From assembly GCA_046342195.1 (NCBI GenBank), contig JBKDQE010000006.1, positions 1-42,041 of the forward strand: 42,041 bases of DNA, read 5' to 3'. The stretch comes from CANHBY01 sp046342195. Its GTDB lineage: Bacteria > Pseudomonadota > Gammaproteobacteria > Burkholderiales > Burkholderiaceae_C. Shown here piece by piece: positions 1-7,470 of the stretch; within the stretch, counting starts at the first letter, position 1; each line of letters starts with the position of its first letter. Under the pieces are notes generated by a model that was not told where the DNA came from, did not search any database, and was given only the letters and a program-made list of their open reading frames with translations. A program made the position numbers and the translations under genes.

Positions 1-221
1 AGTCTCTGGACGAAGCACGAAGGGCTGCCGCGGTTTGGCGCCAGGACTACAACCAGGTCAGGCCCCACAGCAGCCTGGGACGCATACCCCCGGCGCAATT
101 TGCCGAGCAGCATCGCCAGCGCGCTGGCGATGCTGCTCGGTCTGCCACAAGCAAAGAAATCGTTTAACCTTCAACTTGGACTTCCTTCCTTTTGATTGGT
201 ACGCCGGAAGGGGGCAGGTCA
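1..221 (+). mobile_element. Right end of an IS3-family insertion sequence
   Basis: The window opens inside an IS3-family element. It holds the last part of the transposase frame and a terminal stretch closing with GGGGGCAGGTCA at 210-221, which in reverse reads TGACCTGCCCCC, an end type I associate with IS3-family elements. The left end and any target duplication lie outside the window. The element sits just beyond the truncated last gene of the type I restriction operon and may have caused that truncation. Confidence 0.7.
3..167 (+). CDS. IS3-family transposase, C-terminal fragment (DDE integrase)
   Basis: The frame is open from the window edge and ends at TAA 165-167, giving 54 residues. 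It contains the pattern W-R-x-D-Y-N-x-x-R-P-H-S-S-L-G followed by P-P-A-Q-F-A, the standard C-terminal signature of the IS3-family OrfB integrase domain (rve). The DDE catalytic acids normally lie upstream of this signature, so they are outside the window and cannot be checked. The protein would cut and join the IS ends. Whether the whole element is intact cannot be judged here. Confidence 0.75.
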   Translation, partial: SLDEARRAAAVWRQDYNQVRPHSSLGRIPPAQFAEQHRQRAGDAARSATSKEIV

Positions 222-348
222 GTCACGCCCGAGCAAATGGTTTTGACCATCACAGCAGGCGACATTCTTCACTGGGCGACGTTAGCCCGATGCCATTTGA
301 ACAACGCTGGTTCACGGCACAGCGTAAAAAAGCCGCGTCAATCTCGGG

Positions 349-555
349 CTAACGACGACGGGAAATAGGGGCAAGGTCAAACAGCAGGACGGAGGCGCGT
401 TTGGGCTGCACCACGCATGCACAGATCGTCTCCAGCGCCTTATTGACCATCTTGCCGCTGACGCGCTTGAACTCCAGGTCCCGGGAATCGGCGCGCGACA
501 GCACCTGATCCAGCAGCGCCGCGTTTTCTTTTGGGGAAAGGTCAATGGTGGTCAT
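349..555 (-). pseudogene. Truncated AlbA_2-domain (putative DNA-binding) protein, last gene of the RM operon
   Basis: From ATG at 555 the frame encodes about 68 residues. The first ~45 (starting M-T-T-I-D-L and including D-L-E-F-K-R and K-A-L-E-T-I-C-A) resemble the start of AlbA_2/Schlafen-like DNA-binding proteins often annotated as RecG-like or ATP-binding transcriptional regulators. In the family the next residues are usually an F-A-N-T-x-G-G-type stretch; here the frame turns into unrelated sequence near position 418 and stops at 349. Intact relatives are several hundred residues long, so this is an N-terminal remnant. It begins 17 bp after the hsdS stop, so it was probably the fifth gene of the operon, cut by rearrangement or the nearby IS. 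Confidence 0.6.
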
Positions 556-572
556 GGACTTTATTCTGATGA

Positions 573-2261
573 TCAGACGCACTCGACCAAGGCTTCGGCC
601 AGATGGCCCTGGGTGGTGCGGCTGGCGGTCAGGCGCTGGCGCAGGTCGGTGCAGAGTTGGCGCAGTTCTTCGACGCGGGCGACGATGCGGGATTGTTCGG
701 CCTTGCTGCATACCGGCAACCACAAGCCACGCAGATCAGTCTGCGAGATATTGACCTGACTCGCGGCCATGCCAGTTTTGGCTGCTTCGATCTGACTTTT
801 TGTCCAACCAGCATTCAAAGTCAACACAATAAACGCGGGCAGCATTTCATCACCGACGGAGTGAAAGCGGACTATTTTGTCGGAGAGCATTAAACGCGGT
901 GGCGTGCTATTGACCCAGCAGGAGATTCCGACGCGGTTCATTGGCCCCGCACGGGTTATCAGGATGTCACCATCTTTGACTTCGATTTCTGGCCTGGGCG
1001 ACAATTTTGAGGGCAGAATTTTGTGCTCGCGAGCGCGGTATTCGTTAACTTGGACAGCAGTTGTACGTAGCACGGCCCACTTTGTCGGATCGGATCGCTC
1101 ACCCTCGTCACAAGCTGGGCTCCATCCAGACCCCATGTTTTCAACGATGTTCCCAAGCTGACACCAATCCCAACCTGCAGGCAGTTCATAGGGCGGGGTG
1201 GCTTCGTAACTGTCTGTGTTTGCCTTCAATCCCTTTTTCGAGTGTGCAGCCGCACTCTCGGCCACACGCTGCAGCAGCACACTGGCGGGCTCGTCGTTGG
1301 GGTCTTGGGGGACCAGCAGGCCGCGCACAGCCAGTTGCAGGATGGTTTGCTCCAGGGCGTCCACGGCCTCGGGGCGGTCGAGCAGCAGGTCGAAGTGGGT
1401 GGCCACGCGCTGCCAGTTGGCGGACAGTTCTTCGGGGGTGGCGCTGTCGGTCAGCGTGCCCAGCAGGGTGTGCAGCAGTTGGGCGTGCTGCGTGGAGTCG
1501 AGTTGGCGCTTGGCTTCCAGGGCATCGCACAGGCGCATGAGTTCTTCGACGCTGGAGACGATGCGGGATTGTTCAGATAACGCCGGCAACGGGATGACCG
1601 ATTTACGGGCGTCTTCCGTACCCAGACGAGGCATCTTCATCCCGTAGCTTCTAGCGTTCACGTACTCGAGGAAGAACGGGCTACCCAACACCAACCGGAA
1701 ATACTGTGGGACGTATCCGCCGTAACAGCGAAACGGGATGATTTCTGTGGTGCAGACACCATCTTCATCAGCCACTAGAACTTTATTCAAATAGGGACGC
1801 AACTTCCCGTACAAGACATCTCCGGCGGAGAAGCTATTCTTCTCGCTTAGCGCAGGTCTTTGAGCAAACCGAAGTCGTTGTAGCAACCGGCCAGAGGACT
1901 TTTCAATGTCCTCCATGTCCAGTACCCACGTTTCCGGCTTTAGCTCTTGCGCTTTTGACGGTGATCCGTAGTTGGTCACATCGCCAAGCCGAACCCACGC
2001 CCACTCCTTCGGCAACGCGAATGGCTTTTCCTCGTCGGTGATCGGCAGCAACGGCTTGTCGCGTTTGATCTTACCCTCGGCAATCAGCCGATCCTTCTCA
2101 CCCCGGATGCGCTGCAGCAGCACGCTGGCGGGCTCGTCGTTGGGGTCTTGCAGCACCAGCTTGCCCTGCACGGCCAGCGTCAGAATCAGCTCACGCAGCC
2201 GCGCCACGCCATCCGGCGCGGTGGCCAGCAGGTCAAAGTGTTCCAGCAACTTCGCGCTCAT
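573..2261 (-). CDS. hsdS: Type I restriction enzyme specificity subunit HsdS
   Basis: This 562-residue protein would choose the bipartite target of the type I methylase/restriction complex. It has two halves, each a variable target-recognition domain followed by a conserved helical spacer. The conserved segment around Q-D-P-N-D-E-P-A-S-V-L-L-Q-R occurs twice (about residues 38-52 and 320-335), and a second conserved block around S-R-I-V-x-x-V-E-E-L also occurs twice. DNA for the variable domains (roughly 730-1180 and 1590-2000) looks less G+C-rich than the conserved parts, as is usual for swapped recognition domains. The start ATG overlaps the rhuM-fic stop by four bases, indicating translational coupling. 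Length is somewhat above the common 400-480 residues. Confidence 0.92.
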   Translation of the reverse strand: MSAKLLEHFDLLATAPDGVARLRELILTLAVQGKLVLQDPNDEPASVLLQRIRGEKDRLIAEGKIKRDKPLLPITDEEKPFALPKEWAWVRLGDVTNYGSPSKAQELKPETWVLDMEDIEKSSGRLLQRLRFAQRPALSEKNSFSAGDVLYGKLRPYLNKVLVADEDGVCTTEIIPFRCYGGYVPQYFRLVLGSPFFLEYVNARSYGMKMPRLGTEDARKSVIPLPALSEQSRIVSSVEELMRLCDALEAKRQLDSTQHAQLLHTLLGTLTDSATPEELSANWQRVATHFDLLLDRPEAVDALEQTILQLAVRGLLVPQDPNDEPASVLLQRVAESAAAHSKKGLKANTDSYEATPPYELPAGWDWCQLGNIVENMGSGWSPACDEGERSDPTKWAVLRTTAVQVNEYRAREHKILPSKLSPRPEIEVKDGDILITRAGPMNRVGISCWVNSTPPRLMLSDKIVRFHSVGDEMLPAFIVLTLNAGWTKSQIEAAKTGMAASQVNISQTDLRGLWLPVCSKAEQSRIVARVEELRQLCTDLRQRLTASRTTQGHLAEALVECV

Positions 2262-3235
2262 GCCCGGCCTCCTTGCGCCAGCATGTTGACGATGAGGCGG
2301 ATCAGCACGTCTTTTTGCGCGGGGTCGGACTCGGCCACCAGCAAGGCCAGCGCCGCTAAGCCCACGTCGTTGATGACGGGTTGGCCGTCGGCATTGAGCA
2401 GCCGGCCGTTGCGATGCAGAAAGTCCACAAACAAAAACGCGCCGCTGCGCTTGTTGCCATCGGCAAACGGGTGATTCTTGATGACGAAGTACAGCAGGTG
2501 CGCGGCCTTGGTTTCGACGCTGGGGTAAGCGGGCTCGCCAAACACGGTCTGGTCGAGGTTGCCCAGCAGGGCGGCCAAGCTGTCGGCGCGCTCGCGGGCA
2601 AAGAGGTCGGTGGCTTCGCCGCGTTGCATGAGCTCGGCCTTGAGTTGCGCCAGGGCTTCGCGGGTTTGCGCCAGCGTGGGCAGGGTGCCGCCTGGTTGGG
2701 TGTGGGGGTCAGCCAGTAAGCCTTCGTCATAGCGTTGCAGCCACAAAAACGTGTGGGCGTAGCGGGTGACAATGTCCACCAGACCCCGGCCGGTGTCGGC
2801 ACTGAGTTCGGGTGTTTGAGCGGCTTTGCGCACCAGTTCCAGGGCGGCCTCGAGTTCGGCGGCGTTGGCTTCTAGCCGCTGCCGGTTGACGGTGTAGCCT
2901 TGGGTGAGGTGCTGGCGCAGCAGGCGGGTGGCCCATTGGCGGAATTGCACACCCTGTGGCGACTTGACGCGATAGCCGACCGAGATGATCACGTCGAGGT
3001 TGTAGTGGAGTACTTGGTATGACTTCCCGTCTTTGGCAGTATGTGCAAAATTTGCACATACTGAATCGCCTTCCAGCTCCCCCTCTTTGAACACGTTGCG
3101 AATGTGCTTCGTGATGACCGAGCGCTCTCGAACAAAAAGCTGGGTCATTTGCTCTTGCGTGAGCCAGACTGTTTCCCCGACCAGCCGCACATCGACGGCG
3201 CCACCCTCGCTTTGGTAAATGGCAATCTGGTTCAT
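2258..3235 (-). CDS. RhuM-Fic/Doc fusion protein inside the type I RM operon
   Basis: The 325-residue product has an N-terminal RhuM-type region (about 1-110, with V-W-L-T-Q-E-Q-M-x-x-L-F and the stretch around Y-N-L-D-V-I-I-S-V-G-Y-R-V) and a C-terminal Fic/Doc domain. The Fic motif is H-P-F-A-D-G-N-K-R at residues 255-263, with the catalytic His and the Doc-like G-N-K-R ending. Fic proteins transfer AMP or phosphate to target proteins; the target here is unknown. RhuM/Fic/Doc fusions are an established uncharacterised family often seen in type I RM loci. It overlaps hsdM upstream and hsdS downstream by four bases each, and a strong ribosome site (GGGGAAAG) precedes the ATG. No separate antitoxin gene is visible. 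Confidence 0.88.
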   Translation of the reverse strand: MNQIAIYQSEGGAVDVRLVGETVWLTQEQMTQLFVRERSVITKHIRNVFKEGELEGDSVCANFAHTAKDGKSYQVLHYNLDVIISVGYRVKSPQGVQFRQWATRLLRQHLTQGYTVNRQRLEANAAELEAALELVRKAAQTPELSADTGRGLVDIVTRYAHTFLWLQRYDEGLLADPHTQPGGTLPTLAQTREALAQLKAELMQRGEATDLFARERADSLAALLGNLDQTVFGEPAYPSVETKAAHLLYFVIKNHPFADGNKRSGAFLFVDFLHRNGRLLNADGQPVINDVGLAALALLVAESDPAQKDVLIRLIVNMLAQGGRA

Positions 3236-4701
3236 GTCTTTCCCCCCAGGCTCTGCGTCAGAATGGCCTTGAGCTGGTCGCGCAGCCCCTGCGCCTCAGC
3301 CTGCAGGCGGGCGTAGTCGGCCAGCAGCGCGTCGGGGTCATGGCTCACCTGCTCGCCCACGTGGGGGTTTTTCTGGTCCAGGTTGTAGTTGGCTGCCTTG
3401 ATCTGCTCGATGCTCACCTTCCAGGCGCGCTCGTTCTCGACGCGGGCGGCAAAGCCGTCGGCCTCGGTGCCCCACCAGGCTTTTTCGGCGTCAAACTCTT
3501 CGATGCGGATGGGCTTGGTCTTGTTGTAGCTTTTCACGCCCGCTGGGTAGGGGTGCTCGTAGTACCAGATGTGCTGGGTGGGCGCGCCCTTGGTGAAGAA
3601 CAACAGGTTGGTTTTGATGCCGGTGTACGGGGCAAACACGCCATTGGGCAGCCGCACGATGGTGTGCAGGTTGCACTCTTGCAAAAGCTGCTCTTTGATG
3701 CGGGTCTTGACGCCCTCGCCAAACAGCGTGCCATCGGGCAACACCAGAGCGGCCCGGCCGTTGTGCTTGAGGATGTGCTTGATGAGCACCAGAAACAGGT
3801 CGGCGGTTTCTTTGGTGCGCACGTCCGACGGGAAGCCCTGCTCGATGCCGGGCTCTTCGGTGCCGCCAAAGGGCGGGTTGGTCAGCACCACGTTCACGCG
3901 GTCTTGGGGGCCGTAGTCGCGCAGCGGGCGCACCAGGGTGTTGTCGTGTCGCACGCTGCTGGGCACCTCAATGCCGTGCAGCATCAGGTTGGTGACGCAC
4001 AGCATGTGGGGCATCTGCTTCTTTTCCACACCACGGATGCTCTTTTGCAGCACCGCTTCCTGCTCGGGGTTTTGCACCTGTTTGCGCAAATGCTCAATGG
4101 CACAGACCAGAAAGCCGCCGGTGCCAGTGGCCGGGTCCAGCACCACCTCGCTCAGTTGGGGGTTGACCATGTCCACCATGAACTGCGTGACCGCCCGTGG
4201 GGTGTAGAACTCGCCCGCATTGCCAGCGGCCTGCAGGTCTTTGAGCAGCTTCTCATACAGGTCGTTGAAGAGGTGCCGCTCGCTTTGGCGGTTGAAGTCG
4301 ATGACGTTGAGCTTGTTGATCACCTGGCGCAGCAGGTGCCCGCTCTTCATGTAGTTGTAGGCGTCTTCAAACACGCCACGCACCACGTAGCCGGGCGGGT
4401 TGCGCTCCGGGTCGCCGGGCAGCTCCTTCAGCGTCACGAACAGTTCGTTGTTGACGAAGTCGAGCAGCTCGTCGCCAGTCATGCCTTCGGGGTCTGCGGC
4501 CCAGCGTCGCCAGCGCATGCTGAGTGGGATCGGGCTGGTGTACTCGTCACGAGTCAGCTCCAGTTCTTCTTCCAGGGCGTCGAATACCTTCAGGAACAGA
4601 AGCCAGGTCAGCTGCGAGATGCGCTGGGCGTCTCCGTCCACGCCAGAGTCCTGGCGCATGATGTCTTGGATGGATTTGACGACGGTAGAGAGGTTGGACA
4701 T
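3232..4701 (-). CDS. hsdM: Type I restriction-modification methyltransferase subunit HsdM
   Basis: HsdM methylates adenine N6 in the sequence chosen by HsdS and is also part of the restriction complex. The 489-residue protein has the helical HsdM_N domain (about 1-150), the AdoMet-binding motif D-P-A-T-G-T-G-G at 189-196 and the catalytic motif N-P-P-F at 275-278, in the order expected for a gamma-class N6-adenine methylase. Length is normal for the family. It starts 46 bp after the hsdR stop and overlaps the rhuM-fic start by four bases. Nothing suggests inactivation. Confidence 0.95.
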   Translation of the reverse strand: MSNLSTVVKSIQDIMRQDSGVDGDAQRISQLTWLLFLKVFDALEEELELTRDEYTSPIPLSMRWRRWAADPEGMTGDELLDFVNNELFVTLKELPGDPERNPPGYVVRGVFEDAYNYMKSGHLLRQVINKLNVIDFNRQSERHLFNDLYEKLLKDLQAAGNAGEFYTPRAVTQFMVDMVNPQLSEVVLDPATGTGGFLVCAIEHLRKQVQNPEQEAVLQKSIRGVEKKQMPHMLCVTNLMLHGIEVPSSVRHDNTLVRPLRDYGPQDRVNVVLTNPPFGGTEEPGIEQGFPSDVRTKETADLFLVLIKHILKHNGRAALVLPDGTLFGEGVKTRIKEQLLQECNLHTIVRLPNGVFAPYTGIKTNLLFFTKGAPTQHIWYYEHPYPAGVKSYNKTKPIRIEEFDAEKAWWGTEADGFAARVENERAWKVSIEQIKAANYNLDQKNPHVGEQVSHDPDALLADYARLQAEAQGLRDQLKAILTQSLGGKT

Positions 4702-4747
4702 ACAGTAATTCAGGTAAAAGGTTCAGGGCCACGACGGGCCAGTGCGT

Positions 4748-7195
4748 TCAAAGGCTGGCTGGTGCGTACAGCTCGCGCTCCAATGCCTGGATGGCGCCCA
4801 GGAACTGCGAGCGCCCGCCAAAGCTCTTGATCAGCTCGACCGGGCTGCCGAGGCTGGTGAAGGGTTGAATTTTGAGCACTTCGTTGCTCTCGATGGCGGT
4901 GATGCCCTCGTCGGCGTACTTGTCCAGCAGGGCATCGAGCACCTTGCGGGCCACGGGGCCGTATTCGGTGAACACGTTGCGCTGCTTCACGCGCCGGGCG
5001 CGTTCTGTGCGGGTCAGGAAGGGCTGGTCGTAGGCCACGTGCAACAGCAGGTCGAAAGGGTCGAGGTCTTTGTCCACCTCTTCGGCCAGTGCGTCTAGCA
5101 GCACGCCTTGACGTTCCAGTTCTTCGATGAGGGCGGCCTTGCGCTCGGCCTGCTGCCAGGTTTGCAGGAAGGCGTCCAGCGAGTCGAATTTCTTGCGCAG
5201 GTTGATGCGGGTGTAGTCGCGCAAGCTTTCGGTGACCAGCTTGCCGTGGGCATCCAGATACTGCACGCGCTCGCGGGCCACCACCACATTGACGTTGTGA
5301 CCGATCACGTACTTCTTCGGCGGTTCGCCGGAGGGGCTGCCCATGGGACCCACGCCACCGGGCGGAAGGGTCGGGTCATCGGGGAGCTGCCCGTCACCCG
5401 TGCCTGGCGTGTTATCGGGCGGCTCGACGGGTTGATCGCCCTGTGGCTCGTATATCTGCACCGGTTCACCGTCGAAATCCTTGTCAGCAAACAGCTCGGT
5501 GGCGCGTTTGAAGTCCAGGATGGTGAACCAGGTTTTGCCGTGGTGTTCGTTGATGCGGGTGCCGCGCCCGATGATCTGCTTGAACAGCGTCATCGACTTG
5601 ATGTTCTGGTCCAGCACAATGAGCTTACAGGTCTGCGCGTCCACCCCGGTGCTCATGAGCTTGGAGGTGGTGGCAATGACCGGGTAGGGCTTCTCGGGGT
5701 CGATGAAGTTGTCGAGCTGGGCCTTGCCTTCGGTATTGTCGCCGGTGATCTCCACCACGTAACGGGGGTTGTCCTTGCAGAGGTCTGCATTGGCATTGGC
5801 CAGTGCCTGGCGCATGCGCGCGGCGTGGTCGATGTCTTCGCAAAAGACGATGGTCTTGGCGTAGCGGTCGGTCGCCTTAAGGTACTCGGTGATCTTGACG
5901 GCCACTGCCTCGTCGCGCTTTTCCAGCACGAGGTGGCGATTCATGTCGGTACCGGTGTAGATGCGGTCCTCTATCAGGTTGCCGTGCTTATCGGTCATGC
6001 CCGCCGTAGGGCGCCAGCCGAAGGTGTCTTTGTCCAGGTCTACCCGAATGACCTTGTAAGGTGCCAGGAAGCCGTCTTCAATGCCCTGCTTGAGGCTGTA
6101 GGTGTAGATGGGCTTGCTGAAGTAGTCGATGTTGGACACATCCGCCGTTTCTTTCGGCGTGGCAGTCAGACCCACCTGGGTGGCTGAACTGAAATAGGTG
6201 AGGATGTCGCGCCAGGCGGAGTCTTCCGCCGCGCTGCCCCGGTGGCACTCGTCCACGATGATGAGGTCGAAGAAATCTGGGCTGAACTGCTTGTAGATGT
6301 TGCGCTCTTCTTCGGTGCCAGTGACGGCCTGGTAGAGCGACAGGTAAATCTCGTAGCTCTTGTCCACCAGCTTGGTGGACTTGTTCACGGCCAGGTCTAC
6401 CTCTTCCACCGTGACCGTGCCTTGAGCATCGACCCGCTCCACGCCTTTGGCGTTGGGGCTGAGCTTGGCCATCGCGCCCTTGAAGGGCCGGAAGTCGTTG
6501 ACCATGGTCTGGTCGATCAGGATGTTGCGGTCGGCCAGGAACAGGATGCGCCTTTTGGCCTTGCTCTTCCACAGCCGCCAGATGATCTGGAACGCGGTGT
6601 AGGTTTTGCCGGTGCCGGTGGCCATGACCAGCAGCACGCGGTTCTGGCCGTTGGCAATGGCCTCCACGGTGCGGTTGATGGCGTTGAGCTGGTAGTAGCG
6701 CGGGGTCTTGCTGGGCGAGTAGTCGAACGACGCGATACGTCGCACCTCATCGGACCAGCCTTTCCAGGCGCAAAAACGTTCCCACAACTCTTGCGGCGAG
6801 GGGAACTCATCCAGCGTCAGGTTGCGCTCCAGCACACCATCGGCCAGGGTGGCATCGCGGAACACAAAGCCATCGCCATTGCTGGCAAAGCTGAACGGCA
6901 CGCCCAGAAGCTCGGCGTACTGAATGGCCTGCCCCATGCCAGCGCCCACGGCGTGGTTGTTGTCCTTGGCTTCCAGCACCGCCAGCGGGATGTTGGCCTT
7001 GTAGAACAGCGCGTAGTCGGCCCGCAGTACGGTGGACTTGTCGCGCTGGGCTTTCTGGCCGCGCACCACCACGCGGCCCGCCCGCAGGGGAAACTCCCGG
7101 TAGAGCTGGTCCATGCCACTCCATCCGGCAGCCACCATGGCGGGCCGGATGAACTTGTCGCAGATATCGCTTTCGGAGAGGTTTTTCTTGTTCAT
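4748..7195 (-). CDS. hsdR: Type I restriction enzyme endonuclease/translocase subunit HsdR
   Basis: This 815-residue subunit translocates and cuts unmethylated DNA. The N-terminal nuclease domain shows an Asp at 60 and the E-A-K triad part at 75-77. A superfamily 2 motor follows: Walker A A-T-G-T-G-K-T at 192-198, the D-E-C-H box at 315-318, and Q-I-I-G-R-G-T-R (motif VI) in the second RecA domain. A Pro/Gly-rich linker separates the motor from the C-terminal helical region that binds HsdM. The length fits the EcoEI/EcoR124-like families with a compact C-terminus. It is the first gene of the operon, and a short C-A-G-G-G-A ribosome site precedes the ATG. Confidence 0.95.
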   Translation of the reverse strand: MNKKNLSESDICDKFIRPAMVAAGWSGMDQLYREFPLRAGRVVVRGQKAQRDKSTVLRADYALFYKANIPLAVLEAKDNNHAVGAGMGQAIQYAELLGVPFSFASNGDGFVFRDATLADGVLERNLTLDEFPSPQELWERFCAWKGWSDEVRRIASFDYSPSKTPRYYQLNAINRTVEAIANGQNRVLLVMATGTGKTYTAFQIIWRLWKSKAKRRILFLADRNILIDQTMVNDFRPFKGAMAKLSPNAKGVERVDAQGTVTVEEVDLAVNKSTKLVDKSYEIYLSLYQAVTGTEEERNIYKQFSPDFFDLIIVDECHRGSAAEDSAWRDILTYFSSATQVGLTATPKETADVSNIDYFSKPIYTYSLKQGIEDGFLAPYKVIRVDLDKDTFGWRPTAGMTDKHGNLIEDRIYTGTDMNRHLVLEKRDEAVAVKITEYLKATDRYAKTIVFCEDIDHAARMRQALANANADLCKDNPRYVVEITGDNTEGKAQLDNFIDPEKPYPVIATTSKLMSTGVDAQTCKLIVLDQNIKSMTLFKQIIGRGTRINEHHGKTWFTILDFKRATELFADKDFDGEPVQIYEPQGDQPVEPPDNTPGTGDGQLPDDPTLPPGGVGPMGSPSGEPPKKYVIGHNVNVVVARERVQYLDAHGKLVTESLRDYTRINLRKKFDSLDAFLQTWQQAERKAALIEELERQGVLLDALAEEVDKDLDPFDLLLHVAYDQPFLTRTERARRVKQRNVFTEYGPVARKVLDALLDKYADEGITAIESNEVLKIQPFTSLGSPVELIKSFGGRSQFLGAIQALERELYAPASL

Positions 7196-7470
7196 TCCCT
7201 GTGGCGGCCTTTTTGGCGTGCAACCTATGTTGTTTGAGCATTATCGAGTGATATCTGGCGAAATGCCGACTGAAGGACCCCGCACGGGTGAACAAATTTC
7301 AGAGCCCCAATCATCCGGGACCTGAGACGGGTATTCAAGCTTGAATGTGCCGTTGACAGTCATGGAAGGGTGGGCAAGGACGGTCCGAACAGGCCCCAAA
7401 GCCACCCCCGCTCAGTGGGCCTGCTGAATGAGATACTGCCCACTTGTAAAAAACCCATTTTCAGGCATCA

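Noticed and set aside
3340..7237. Long plus-strand open frames of 496, 359 and 331 codons opposite hsdM and hsdR
   Set aside because: They are antisense to well-supported genes in G+C-rich DNA, rich in repeated L-G-V-H-H type composition, with no family motif. Typical shadow frames.
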